Origin: Clusia tigrina
Lineage: Eukaryota > Arthropoda > Insecta > Diptera > Clusiidae
DNA length: 64,000 nt
Direction of reading: 5' to 3'
Assembly (NCBI GenBank): GCA_920105625.2
Contig: OV050031.1
Location: 229,634,194-229,698,193 of the forward strand
Shown: in pieces, positions 35,671 through 46,433 of the stretch
Numbering within the stretch: position 1 is the stretch's first letter
How the letters are laid out: each line of letters starts with the position of its first letter
Position numbers and translations under genes: made by a program
The notes under the pieces: generated by a model
The model's input: only the letters and a program-made list of their open reading frames with translations
The model's database searches: none
Told to the model about the DNA's origin: nothing

Positions 35671-36149
35671 TATGTGTATTTCACGTTAGCCCTTACACTT
35701 TTCAATCGATTGACGTAAAATTTTAGTTTACTTTACGTTGCTGCGATGAACGTAATTATCATCAGCGATACGGATGATTGTGTTGCATATATTGCCTTGG
35801 CATTAGCAATCCAAAAGAGAAAAAAAGGATAAACGCATTTGGTTGCAAAATGTGCTTACAAAAAGAGAAAAATTGTCGAAAATCAATTTTTTTGCATGTT
35901 TTCGTTTCGTCGAAAGCATGAGAAATGATATCATCCGTATTCGCTACCATATTTACTGTACGGCGTTCGATTTCAAATTAGCAATAACGGGACTTTTTCT
36001 GTTTCTGTATTTTTCTCTCTCATTCGCGTCAATCAAAATCAAAAAGTTTTGATCCATCAATCGGTGTCCATGTGACGCATACACACATATTTCACTAATA
36101 CATCTACGCAATTTGACGTCAATCGGTTGACCGTCTCACGCCCACTTTA

Positions 36150-36603
36150 AGGCAAATCCAAGTACAAATTTATTTTAACTGAATTTCCTTGAATACGATG
36201 AAAACAAAAATTCAAATAATTCAAATTTGAATGTTGGTAGGTAGGTAAGGCGGCCGCCCGAAGGGCGCACTTAAAAAATAACATGAATATATTTTGAAAT
36301 TTGATATTGGTAATTTTTTTGAAATTAAATAAAATGAAAAAATCAACAATATTCCAGCTAATTGTGTGCAAAATTAGTATATACGTTCACAGTTATTTCT
36401 TTTGTTAAATCTTACATCACAATATGTATTCATGGTAGTATACAATGTGTGACGCACAAATAAATCTATTATACATACATATATAAATTGTTCACTGATT
36501 TGATTGAGTCCTTGTTACCACACCTTAGCAATCGTATGCAGTCTTGGATTATGCTGCAACAGCTAGCTCACATGTAAATGTATTTTGCCCATCAAGGTGT
36601 ATA
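36150..36603. other. Intergenic, nothing recognised
   Basis: AT-rich with a small GCGGCCGCCCG patch at 36250. No gene or repeat was supported up to the LTR. Confidence 0.3.
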
Positions 36604-36605
36604 TT

Positions 36606-37027
36606 TGGCTGCTCGCGTGCTCAACGTTGCGTTGCCAATAAAAAACAGAAATATTTGTTATATCGTATTTATAACATATAATAACATACGTTCCTGTGAA
36701 TTTATTTGCTATATCGTACAAATAATATATGATGGATACGTTTCTACAAATTTCTAGAGATTGTGTTAAGTCCAGTAACTAATATAACCTTTAATTGCAC
36801 AAAACGCTCTATAACACGTCACCACAGCATCAGCACAGAAAGAGAAAGAGGTTGAATGAAAGGCCGGAAACACGAAGTGTGTTGTTCAGCAGCCAACACA
36901 GGCTAGTTCCGGTTTTTCATAAACACGCTGTGCGACAGCGACAGCATGTTAATAGATGGCGCGCGGAACTAACGCCTGCTTGCGTTGGCGTACCCGACAA
37001 CTGGGTGGGGGTAGTGGTGTCGCCACA
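36606..37027 (-). repeat. 3' LTR of gypsy element 1
   Basis: 422 bp, TG...CA on the minus strand. It differs from the partner LTR by point changes only, about 1.7 percent by eye. Confidence 0.92.
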
Positions 37028-37174
37028 GGTATTCCTCCCCCAGTGATCGGCGCGGGAGGCGCGGAGAACGATACCTGTTTCGTCGGTCGACTCCCCGGCT
37101 GTGGTGAGGGTTGGTCCCCTGAGCGGAGCGGTGGTTGACTCCTCAGATGACTCCTTGGATGGATCGCTGGCGGG

Positions 37175-39313
37175 TCATTTGTCGCTGACGATGACGACGA
37201 TTGCGACGATGGCGATGGTGATCGGGATGGCGATGGTGATCGGCTTCTGTCTCGAGTGGTTGGACGCTGGTACTGGCCTGATCGTTTTTACCAGCTTGCG
37301 CAACTGCTCGACGAAAACCGGTTGGGTGGTAGGGTCGTTCTGTTGTCCGAAGAATTTCCCCGGCAGGCGGAGTTGGGTGCCGAAGAGCATCTCGGCTGGA
37401 GTTGCTTTGAGGTCCTCTTTGTACGCCGTCCGCATCCCCAATAGCACTGTTGGCAAGGCGTCTGGCCATGGTGTGTCTGGACTGCACATCAAGGCCGCTT
37501 TTAGTGTGCGGTGTAGTCTCTCCACCATGCCGTTTGACTGTGGTTGGTAAGGCGTTGTGTGAACATGGTTAGCACCTGTCATTTTCGCGAGAGCCGTGAA
37601 TAGCTCCCCCTCGAATTGACCCCCCTGGTCGGAGGTGATGTTGAGTGGCGTGCTGAAAGTGCAGACCCAACTGTGGAAGAACGCTCGTGCGACGGTCACA
37701 GCTCGAATGTCCGGAAGTGGGACAGCCACCGGCCATCGGGAAAAGCGGTCGATGATGGTCAGGCAGTGTGACAGCCCTCTCACCAGCGGTAGCTTGATCA
37801 GGTCAACATGAACGTGGCAGAACCTGTCATCTGTCTCCCCGAAGCTTTGCAACTCGGCGCGATTGTGGCGATGGACCTTCGCGCGTTGGCATGGTTGGCA
37901 TGCACGGGCCCAGCGGAGCGCGGCCTTGCGCATGCTTGGCCAGAAGTATTTGGCCACCAGACGTTTCGCCGTTGCTCCACCACTCGGGTGGGATGATCCG
38001 TGTACGATGCCAAACGCCGCTCGACGCAGGTTGAATGGCAAATAGGGCCGTGTCGCCCCATCGGTAACCAGACAGTAGATCTCGCTGTTGTTGAAAGCGA
38101 GACGATCCAGTTGGATACGCGGATTCTCCAGCAGGTGAGGCAGCTCTACGTCAGAGGCTTGCTCCAGGCTGATAGTGGCTTCGTCGAGGATGGAAGGCAT
38201 CGAGACGGTACAGGTTCGCGAAAGTGCGTCTGCCACAACGTTTTCTCTCCCAGGAACGTACACAAATCGTGTGTTGAACTGGAGGATGTGAGGTTCCTCA
38301 GAAGTTCGTTGAGCGGGGCCTGTAGTTCCGGGGCGTGCGGTATACACCTGCGGTAATAATTGAGCATACCCAGGAAACGTCTCAGCTGGGTAGAGTCTGT
38401 CGGGCTTGGAAAGGCGTTGATCGCCTCGATCTTTGGGCGCGGGGGCCTAAACCCCTCTTTCGAGACCCGATACCCAGCGAATGTAACCTCCTGGGCACCG
38501 AGTTGGCATTTGTCCAAGTTGATGCGTAGGTTCGCCGCTTTCAGCGTCTCCAACAATTGGCTCAAATGATGCAGGTGCTCGTCATGCGTCTCGGATGCGA
38601 TGAGCAGGTCGTCAACATAGCCCTTCACGAAGGGGAGTTTCCTCAGTAGGTGATTAATTACCCGCTGAAGCGTTTGCGCGGAGTTACGCAGGCCTAATGG
38701 CATACTCGAAGAGGCCGAAAGGTGTTGTGACTGCCGTTTTCGGTATGTCAGCTTTGGCAACCGGGATTTGGTAGAAGGCTTTCTGCAGATCGATTACAGA
38801 GAATACTTTTCCCCGGTTCTCCTGGATCAGGTTCTCGATGATCCTTAGAGGATATCTGTCTGGCAAGGTGCACGCGTTGAGGCGGTGGTAGTCGCCAGTG
38901 GCTCGCCAGCTTCCATTCGGCTTTGGTACCATGTATAGCGGACTAGCCCATGGGCTCGATGATGGGCGTACCACCCCATTGTCGGGGAGGTCAGCGAACT
39001 CTTCTTTGGCAGCAGCGAGTCGTTCACCGACGAGTCTACGGGGGCGCTCGAAAGCGGGAGGGCCCTCCGTGATGATGAAGTGTTGTACCGGCAAGTCTGG
39101 TACAGTGGCCATGACCCCTGCTGGTGAAGCGAGTTGCAGGAAGCGTTGGACGAGCTCTCTATACCGGTCGCCGTGTGGTCCCACAGGTGCATCAATGCGA
39201 GCCACTGTGGAGATGCCGTAGATTCGAGCCGAGTCCATGCGGCCCGCTGCCGCGATATTGGTAAGGGGGTCTACGATGCGTCGTCCCCTCAAGTCTACCA
39301 GGAGTCCCCTCAA
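37175..39313 (-). pseudogene. gypsy element 1 pol remnant (RT and integrase)
   Basis: On the minus strand RT begins near 39000 (SPWASPLYMVPKPNG, DLQKAFYQIPV). It shifts frame near 38700 and continues with LGLRNSAQT and the catalytic GYVDDLL box. After APLNELL the RNase H core is missing, and the frame resumes at FVYVPGRENVVADALSR (about 38270). Integrase follows, with an HHCC zinc region ending CQPCQRAK, then VHVDLIKL, TSDQGGQFE and NGMVERLHRTLK, which supply the D, D and E. The C-terminus runs into a low-complexity GATGGCGATGG stretch near 37180-37240. Multiple frameshifts and deletions make it non-functional. Confidence 0.88.
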
Positions 39314-39830
39314 GTCGCATTGACGGCGGCATCAAGTCGAGCCACTTCACTCGAATGATGTCATCCGTGGCCCTGTCACCTGCCAAGGAGCGCATCTGCC
39401 GCAGGAGTTGACACGGCTTCCTGTCCCCCAGCTCGAGTTGGGTGAGTAACTTATGGAGCTGTCGATCCGCCGAGTCGGTGAGGCGATTTAGTATGGCTGC
39501 CTTCAGCGCCTCGTACTTCCCCACGGGCGGAACTGTGCGGAGTACATCCGCAACCTCGGAAATGGTCTCCGGGTCGAGCGCCGCAACTACTAAATTGTAG
39601 CGGCTGTTGTCGTTGCGCACATGGTGGACCTGGAATGCGGCCTCGATCTGATAAAACCACAGATCGGGGTTACTCCTCCAGAAAGGTGGGAGCCGGCAGA
39701 TGTTCACCGCCTCGATCGCGGGCGGCGACGAAAAGGAGGCGTGTCCCCCAGGTTCCCCTGCACAGTGTGGCGGCGAGTGTGTCGGTATCAGCAATGGCGT
39801 GGGCTTAGCCAGCTGTGCGTGCGCATGCAC
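39192..39830 (-). pseudogene. gypsy element 1 gag remnant
   Basis: The frame carries the capsid-like region FWRSNPDLWFYQIEAAFQV through KWLDLMPPSMRL, colinear with gag of element 2 (FNERNPDLWFAQIERSF...FLGQMPETMRPF). Shortly after, near 39300, the sequence jumps to the post-protease linker (LVDLRGRRIVDPL), removing the zinc motif and protease. CTTGAGGGGA repeated at the junction suggests deletion through a short direct repeat. Confidence 0.82.
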
Positions 39831-40015
39831 GTGCGGTGGTTGTAGCTGCTGGTGCGGAGCGTACGTTGCTTGAGTCGGCGGCTGCTCCGGTGGTGCCGGC
39901 GGCGCCGGTCCTGAGGCCGTTGGCGAGTGGAGCTACATGTGCGTCGTGTACTGGTTCTATCGTACCCCTCTGGGCGGGGCGAATGCGTGCTTAAATCACG
40001 TCGGGGTCACCAATT

Positions 40016-40437
40016 TGGCTGCTCGCGTGCTCAACGCTGCGTTGCCAATAAAAAACAGAAATATTTGTTATATCGTATTTGTAACATATAATAAAATACG
40101 TTCCTGTGAATTTATTTGCTATATCGTACAAATAATATATGATGGATACGTTTCTACAAATTTCTAGAGATTGTGTTAAGTCCAGTAACTAATATAACCT
40201 TTAATTGCACAAAACGCTCTATAACACGTCACCACAGCATCAGCACAGAAAGAGAAAGAGATTGAATGGAAGGCCGGAAACACGAAGTGTGTTGTTCAGC
40301 AGCCAACACAAGCTAGTTCCGGTTTTTCATAAACACGCTGTGCGACAGCGACAGCGTGTTAATAGATGGCGCGCGGAACTAACGCCTGCTTGCGTTGGCG
40401 TACCCGACAACTGGGTGGGGGTAGTGGTGTCGCCACA
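40016..40437 (-). repeat. 5' LTR of gypsy element 1
   Basis: 422 bp. It is followed on the minus strand after a few bases by the tRNA-Trp primer site. Confidence 0.92.
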
Positions 40438-40626
40438 TATATACCAGAGAATACAGAGAAATGACTCTTGGTTTGCGCACACTAAGCCATGTGTAAAACT
40501 GTAGTATTGTTGCTCATTTTCTTTAGAATTCTAGTTAACCAATGATAAACAAACCTATCCATATAGGCAACTAATGATAAACAATTTTTAAACGTCAGAA
40601 AATTAGACGTTTAATTGTCCCGTCTC

Positions 40627-40975
40627 AAGGTGAATTTACTTACATGGTGGCTGCAAGGTGAATTTCGTACCTCTGGAATTGTCAAACATAAGCAATGTGC
40701 AATCAAAATAAACGAAATTGAGAGGAATGGAGGAATACATAACAGCTGCTTAAAGTGGTACACAATTTATATAAAATATATTTAATAGTTAAATAACTCA
40801 AAATTTTTTCATAATTTTCCAACTTCACAAAAATAACAATTAAAAAAACACTTATTCACTCGAATCAAAACTCTATTTTCAATTGTTTCTATAATTTCAA
40901 ATTTGACAGCTACTGAGGGAAAGTTGGTTCTAAAAAATTTGTTCTTGCAGCCACCATGTAAGCAAATTCATCTTG
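40627..40975 (+). mobile_element. AAGGTGAATTT-family MITE with 9-bp TSD
   Basis: It starts AAGGTGAATTTACTTACATG and ends CCATGTAAGCAAATTCATCTTG. TCCCGTCTC flanks both sides (40618-40626 and 40977-40985). The intact GCTGCTTAAAGTGGTACACA site near 40745 is the empty form of the insertion seen in the copy at 42606. Non-coding. A 9-bp duplication fits Mutator-like or Merlin-like elements rather than hAT or P. Confidence 0.85.
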
Positions 40976-40985
40976 GTCCCGTCTC

Positions 40986-41465
40986 TATGGGCTCTGGCAT
41001 ATACAATGGTGGTGCAGATAAGTGACGTTTCCTAACCTATTCTGTTTTGTTGCTCTCTTTCCGCCACCATACCTTATTTAAAAAAAAATGTTAAGCGTAT
41101 GAAAGTTCACCTCGAAAAAACGAGTGGATTTGTACCAAAAATTTCATAAAACGAAATTGTAGTAGGAAAATAAAAAAAGGTACAATCAGAATAAAATATG
41201 TTAACACTTTATAGTATTTCTTATTACTAAACGGAATAATAATATAATACAGAATAATAATAAGAAAAATTTGTATGCGACAATATTTAAATTATTTTAT
41301 TTCGTCCAGTTCCATATATATATTAATGCAAAGTTAGCTTTTTTTATACATTACATATCTAAAAATAAATCCATTGATTTTAGAAAATGTAATGTATTAT
41401 TATAATACAATTTCGTGCTAACTGAATATTTATAAGAGTACACTAATTTCGAAGTAAACGTATTT
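40986..41465. other. AT-rich intergenic
   Basis: No gene, repeat boundary or RNA recognised. Confidence 0.3.
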
Positions 41466-41878
41466 AATTAAACGTTTGGGCACACACCGAATGTTCGAAG
41501 GAACATTACCAACAACCTGCCCACTTTGCAACTGCCACACACTAACAATAGTCCATCTCATCAACAGCTGCCCAACTGTGGTTTAAAAACAACTACATTT
41601 TTTTAAACAAATTATTTTACCATATGCCATACAAAATATACTACAGAAAACATAAAAGACGTAATCTCACTGATCCACTTCTGTCAGATTTATTTTGACA
41701 TATAAATATAAATATAAATATAAAATATATATGTATGTACTTTTATTAGTAGTTTACTAGTTAATTTTTATTAATAGTTAGGCCGAAGACCTTAGTTGTT
41801 AGTTGCCTAGATAATAAGTTTAGCATTAAATTTATTTGTGTATAAACTTTTTTTAAATAAATAAACGTTTCTTGTAGT
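41466..41878 (+). mobile_element. 5'-truncated I-clade LINE 3' end (copy 2)
   Basis: The sequence from GGCACACACCGAATGTTCGAAG through the CPLCNCHTLTIVHLINSC-coding stretch, the 3' UTR and the A-rich tail matches the reverse complement of 6105-6520. In-frame stops (after CPTVV) and small deletions show it is dead. 5' truncation is the usual outcome of target-primed insertion. Confidence 0.88.
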
Positions 41879-42596
41879 AATAAAATTAAACTATATGCTT
41901 TCATACACGGCACTGAGTGATTCACTAAATTGTATGCATTTTGACAACGTGTTGAGTAATCCAAATATATTAAGATGCAAATTAGTAATTAAAATAATAC
42001 CGATTACATCTGTTTAATGTAGACATCATTCACAAAATTCCACATAATTCATACACATTTAAATACCGCTTTCTGCTTTGGAATTTAATAATTTGAGTAA
42101 TACATAATAGTAATTAGTCTGCAATACATATTGTAATCATCAGATGTAGCTATGAGTTGGAATCAAAATGCCTTCAAAAATAGTTGTTTCAAAACAAAAA
42201 GAACTATGTATATAACAATTATTTAATTAAATAAAGGAACAGAATTGTGTTGATTTTTTACTATTTTATATTTTTTACTAAACATTTAAAGTTTCATAGT
42301 TTAATGCTAATAGATAAACATTTTCTTTTAATAGATAAATATTTTTTTTAATTTTTCGTAGTTTTGTTGGCATTAAGTTCGTTTAAAAAAAATAAACAAT
42401 CCATAAACATAAATTGATTGATAAAAATATAAATTAATATTAGAATTAACTAATAGTTTTAATTAATTTATCTTATTAGAATATAGAGTAGTGTACCTAA
42501 TTTAGTAATGATCAAAATTATTAATCAGAAAAATTATTGACGATATTCAATTTGGTGCTTTTTGGAGTGAGAAGAGTATTAAAAGTCTTAACGAAC
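41879..42596. other. AT-rich intergenic
   Basis: Nothing supported. Confidence 0.3.
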
Positions 42597-42605
42597 GACA
42601 GTCCC

Positions 42606-43659
42606 AAGGTGAATTTACTTACATAGTGGCTGCAAGGTGAATTTCGTACCTCCGGAAACATAAGCAATATGCAATCAAAATAAACGAAATTGAGAGGAAT
42701 GGAGGAATACATAAGAGCTGCTTAACCGTACGTCTCCACGGGCAATTTTTGATGGCATGCCATTGGCAATTTCAAGCAAATTGCCAATGGAGACTCCAAA
42801 TTGCTTCAAGTTGGCAATTTATGTTATGAAATATGTTATGCCATAAATTGCCAACGTGCTGTGTTGCAATCAGTTGTCATTTTCTTTGTTTTTCATTTTT
42901 TCGTGATGCTCACAGTGGAAGCATCGTCGGACATTTTCGTTTTACCGCATCTATTAAATTAATAAAAACGCTAAAATGAATGGAGACTGTGCATTTGCAT
43001 TGTTTGTAAAAAAGGATTCACCAAGAATTTCGGTTTCCTTCTTTTTTCCTCTTCAACGTATAAATCGTTTGAAAAATGTTTTGATTTATACGATGAAGAG
43101 GAAAAAAGAAGGAAAGGTGAATCCTTTTTTACAAAGAATGCAAATGCATAGTCTCCATATATTTTAGCGCTTAAATTCATTTAATAGAGCGGTAAAACTG
43201 AAATATTCGACGATGCTGCCACTGTGAGCGTCAGGAAAAATGAGAAACGGCTGTCAAACAAACAAAATGTCAACTGATTGCAACACAGCACGTTGGCAAT
43301 TTATGGCATAACATAAATTGCCAACTTGAAGCAATTTGGAGTCTCCATTGGCAATTTGCTTGAAATTGTCAATGGCATACCATCAAAAATTGCCCGTGGA
43401 GACGTAGGGTAAAGTGGCATGTGTGTTCATATAAAATATATTTAATGGTTAAATAGTCTCCTAATTTCTTCATAACGTTCAAACTTTACAAAAATAACAG
43501 TTTAAAAACCCTTTTCACTCGAATCAAAACTCTATTTGCAATTGTTTGCATATTTGTTTTGATCGCATTTTTCTATAAATTCAATTTTGACAGTTACTGA
43601 GGGAAAGTTGGTTCAAAAAAATTTGTTCTTGCAGCCACCATGTAAGTAAATTCACCTTA
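42606..43659 (+). mobile_element. AAGGTGAATTT-family MITE split by a nested MITE
   Basis: Flanked by the 9-bp duplication GACAGTCCC (42597-42605 and 43660-43668). The left part runs to GAGCTGCTTAA, and the right part resumes AAGTGGCATGTGTG after the nested element and its TAA duplication. Removing 42726-43412 restores the arrangement seen in undisturbed copies. Confidence 0.9.
42726..43409. mobile_element. Fold-back PIF/Harbinger-type MITE, TAA duplication
   Basis: The whole 684-bp element is one near-perfect inverted repeat with arms of about 335 bp, centred near 43067. It begins CCGTACGTCTCCACGGGCAA and ends TTGCCCGTGGAGACGTAGGG. TAA flanks both ends (42723-42725, 43410-43412). It is related to the non-fold-back copy at 33501-34015, so it probably arose by inverted duplication of one end. 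The short frames inside are mirror images of each other and are not genes. Confidence 0.9.
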
Positions 43660-44234
43660 GACAGTCCCAAATAGTGCTTTTTCCAAACTCACCAGTTTGT
43701 TTACATACAGTTATTAAACATTAATAAAAATGCGAAGATGAAGTTAAATAGAATTAAGCCGAATGTGATACCCAAGGTGGGCCGGTAGAAAATCCTTCGA
43801 CTGAACCCTCCCCGAGGGTACCGGCTGGTAATAGGTCTACAATGGCATCAATTGTCTGATGGTGCTGGATCTCGCTAAGGTCAGGATGTAGCTCTCAGTG
43901 TTTGATACTCCTTAATAGTACAGCATTGAGAAATACACCTTGACAATGGTTCGAAGGTAAGGGCTGGATCAAGGTGTCACGCGACCCGTGCTGATGATCT
44001 GCCAGGCTAGAGGCCCTGTTAAATAGTCTAGTCGTAAACGGTGCCCTCGATTAAAAGGCGCCCTTCGGTGGAAATAGCGTAGCTCGGATATTGCGGATCT
44101 CTGTCCGAGTGGTCTTTATATTCTCCGCAAAAAGAATCTTCATGAAGAAGCAACAAATTAAAACAAAAATTCCGCGGGACATCACCGCAATTCAATTGGC
44201 AAATCAGATGTAGCAAAGAATCCTTGATGAGCCA

Positions 44235-45119
44235 GTGCTTAGTGGGGTAAGATCACCCGCTAAGCCCAAATCAAATGCTGCTGCGGTCAATGAACGGAGA
44301 CCTTCATCCGTGACCAAAACAGTGGGTGGACTTATGGGACCCCCAATGACAGTAGGCGGGATGGGTGGTGCAGGAATTCGGAAACTTTCTTCCGATAATA
44401 TGCCATCCACTTCTGATGCTGCCAGGGCAAAAATGGGACCAACTCAACAAACTCCCATCTCCACTAAGGAGAGATTGTTGACACTGGGAGTAAAACTGAG
44501 GGACAAAGGGAGTAATCCGTCCCGTCCTACCACCTCGAAGAAAACCTCCAGGATGGCCAAGAGAGGAATCCCTCTTCCTGATCGTGGTCAACCTGGAAGT
44601 TTGGATGACCCGAGAAGAAAGGAGCTAAGTGGAGCTGGAGTCAGATGGTACCTTACCTACCTGTCTCAGGGTTTGCAACCAGATGATGCTCTTGCCAAGG
44701 CAAAGGAGCACAGGGTTGTAAAGGATTCGGCTGGCACAATATCACAACCGAATGTAAACAAGAACCTGAAGAAAAAGGTACGAAACACCTTTTCTCATAA
44801 TCTTGACCCAGCCAAAAAGAGGAAGACGGCAACACCGTCAAACCCACCAAGTCGTGGAGGGTCCAAGGCAGCAGGTAGCTACGCTAAGGTGGCGTCCGTC
44901 ACCAAGGTGGCTGTTGTTACTGCGGACTATCCGAACACCATCCTGACTAGAGAGGAGCTGACAAGTGTTGAGCAGATGTTGCTTGAGAGGCTGGTTGATG
45001 AGTGGACCAAAGAATTCTCCTTCGATGGTATCCACTTCAAGACTGGCTTCCTGAGCATCGTCTGCTGTTCGACGGACTCGGTGGAATGGCTGAAAGGGGT
45101 CGTGACGCAGCTTTCATGA
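44235..45119 (+). pseudogene. LOA-like LINE ORF1 (DUF4780-like)
   Basis: The frame is open for 294 codons, but the first in-frame ATG lies well inside and an upstream TAG closes the frame, so the start has been lost. A basic, Ser/Pro/Gly-rich N-terminus leads to a helical segment (GVRWYLTYLSQGLQPDDALAK). A C-terminal domain follows: NTILTREELTSVEQMLLERL, then FSFDGIHFKTGFLSIVCCSTDSVEWLKGVV. These resemble DUF4780, which is found in ORF1 of LOA-type elements. A frameshift near 45100 moves the rest of the domain (REGVSLVAKVGDNIPQSHTV, FLPRSSG) to another frame. It is probably an RNA-binding partner of ORF2. Confidence 0.72.
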
Positions 45120-45248
45120 GAGAGGGCGTCAGTTTGGTCGCCAAAGTGGGAGACAACATCCCACAATCACACACAGTCTTCCTCTTCCTCCCTCGTAGTA
45201 GTGGACAAGAGGTAGCTGTGTCACTAAAGTTTCTCTCCAGCCAAAATA

Positions 45249-45986
45249 TTGGGCACTTTTCAAGCGGAAATTCACGCTATTGAAAGATGTGCCCAGATCA
45301 ACATTGACAGGAAGTATCGGGGGAAAAACATCGTGATACTATCTGATAGTCAAGCAGCACTCAAGAGTCTAAGCTCACCCTTAGTGAGGTGTAAACTTGT
45401 GTGGGACTGTATTGGGAAGCTAAACTCCCTAGGCAGTATGAACAAGTTATCTCTAATGTGGGTACCAGGCCTCATAGGAGTAGAGGGAAATGAGAAGGCT
45501 GATAGCTTAGCTAGGAAGGCTGCGGCCTCTCACTTCAACGACCCCGAACCCTTCTGTGGACTATCATCCAATACCATTGGAGGTCTGCTGAAGAAATGTA
45601 CAGATGCAAAACGAAGCCAAACCTGGAAAACTCTTCCGGGATTAAAACAGTCCAAAGCTCTTCTGGGAGATTTTAATCCTAAAAGAGCTAAGGAGTTAAT
45701 AAATATGCCTAGGGGTAAATTAAGAATCATCACAGGCATTTTAAGCGGACATTGTAGACTCAACTACCATTTGAACAAGTTGGGTGTATCTTCAGATGCC
45801 ATCTGTCGATTCTGTGGAGAAAGTGACGAAACCTCACTGCACCTGATCACAGACTGCGGACCATTGGCACACAAAAGACACAGGTGTTTTGGAGAATATA
45901 TCTTAGATATGAGCAAGATCTCTCATCTTGATTCCTCCAAAATATATGAATTCCTGTCGGAAATCAACCTGACAGAAGATTTATAG
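45249..45986 (+). pseudogene. LOA-like LINE RNase H plus ORF2 C-terminus
   Basis: The RNase H fold is recognisable: TFQAEIHAIERCAQ (Glu), VILSDSQAALKSL (Asp), then WVPGLIGVEGNEKADSLARK. The last carries Leu where the family has His (WVPGH). Copy A at position 1 keeps that His. A C-terminal CRFCGESDETSLHLITDC zinc-like motif follows, and the protein ends INLTEDL. The frame is open from 45249 to 45986 but has no RT in front of it, so it is a fragment. Confidence 0.85.
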
Positions 45987-46089
45987 ATGAGACTATCCTC
46001 ATCTTTCAAATAAATAGGGGCATCACAATGGATATTTCAGGTCGCAGTGTATAACACCCTTAAATATATCTATCTATCTATCTATACCC

Positions 46090-46412
46090 AAGGTGAATTT
46101 ACTTACTTGGTAACTGCAAGAACAAATTTTTTTTAACCAATTTTCCCTCAGTAGCTGTCAAATTGAATTTATAGAAATATGCGATCAAAACAAATATGCA
46201 AACAATTGCAAATAGAGTTTTGATTTGGGTGAATAAGACTTTTTTAATTGTTACTTTTGTAAAGTTTGAATATTATGAAGAAATTATTAGTCTATTTAAC
46301 TATTCCATTCCTCTCAATTTCGTTTATTTCCATCGCACATTGCTTATGTTTGACAATTCCGGAGGTACGAAATTCACCATGCAGTCACCTTTTAAGTAGA
46401 TTTACCCAAAAA
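46090..46412 (-). mobile_element. AAGGTGAATTT-family MITE, reverse orientation, short
   Basis: It begins immediately after the LINE tail. Read on the minus strand it holds the family order TTCGTACCTCCGGAATTGTC ... GGAATGGA, then jumps to AGTTAAATAGACT, so about 80 bp of the middle is deleted. The terminal repeats are diverged. Confidence 0.75.
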
Positions 46413-46433
46413 TAATAGAAACAAAGATTGCGC

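Larger units (their letters stand above)
34334..36149. mobile_element. Inverted-repeat DNA element split by a mariner
   Basis: The 40-bp ends 34334-34373 and 36110-36149 pair at 33 of 40 positions when one is inverted (TAAAG.GG...GACGG...CGATTGA.GTCAAATT). Without the mariner inserted at 34381-35670 the element is about 0.5 kb. The right part contains a motif row (KRIWLQNVLTKREKLS, MRNDIIRIRY) that loosely resembles the start of PIF/Harbinger transposases. That is a weak reading. Confidence 0.6.
36604..40437 (-). mobile_element. Ty3/gypsy (CsRn1-like) retrotransposon 1, internally deleted
   Basis: Two 422-bp LTRs (36606-37027 and 40016-40437) differ by about seven bases. On the minus strand the LTR reads TGTGGCGACACC...GAGCAGCCA. 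A 20-base primer site TGGTGACCCCGACGTGATTT (39993-40012) is complementary to the 3' end of tRNA-Trp. A polypurine tract (CACTGGGGGAGGAATACC, 37028-37045) abuts the 3' LTR. Short TATA(T) flanks are compatible with target duplication but lie in TA-rich DNA. The tRNA-Trp primer and pol layout point to the CsRn1/Kabuki clade. Zinc knuckle, protease and RNase H core are deleted. Confidence 0.9.
43770..46085 (+). mobile_element. LOA-like LINE with ORF1 joined to RNase H (copy B)
   Basis: A GC-rich 5' leader (about 43770-44230) precedes ORF1. The sequence then passes directly into the RNase H end of ORF2, so the endonuclease and reverse transcriptase (about 2.5-3 kb) are missing. It ends with a (TATC)n tail at 46068-46085 shared with copy A (1-645). 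The coding density and near-identity to copy A indicate a fairly young, internally deleted element. Confidence 0.82.

Noticed and set aside
37101..37550. Plus-strand 149-codon frame in gypsy element 1
   Set aside because: Antisense of integrase coding sequence and low-complexity GATGGC repeats.
42971..43180. Paired plus and minus frames reading MNGDCAFA and MNLSAKIYGDYAFA
   Set aside because: They are the two arms of a fold-back MITE, not independent genes.
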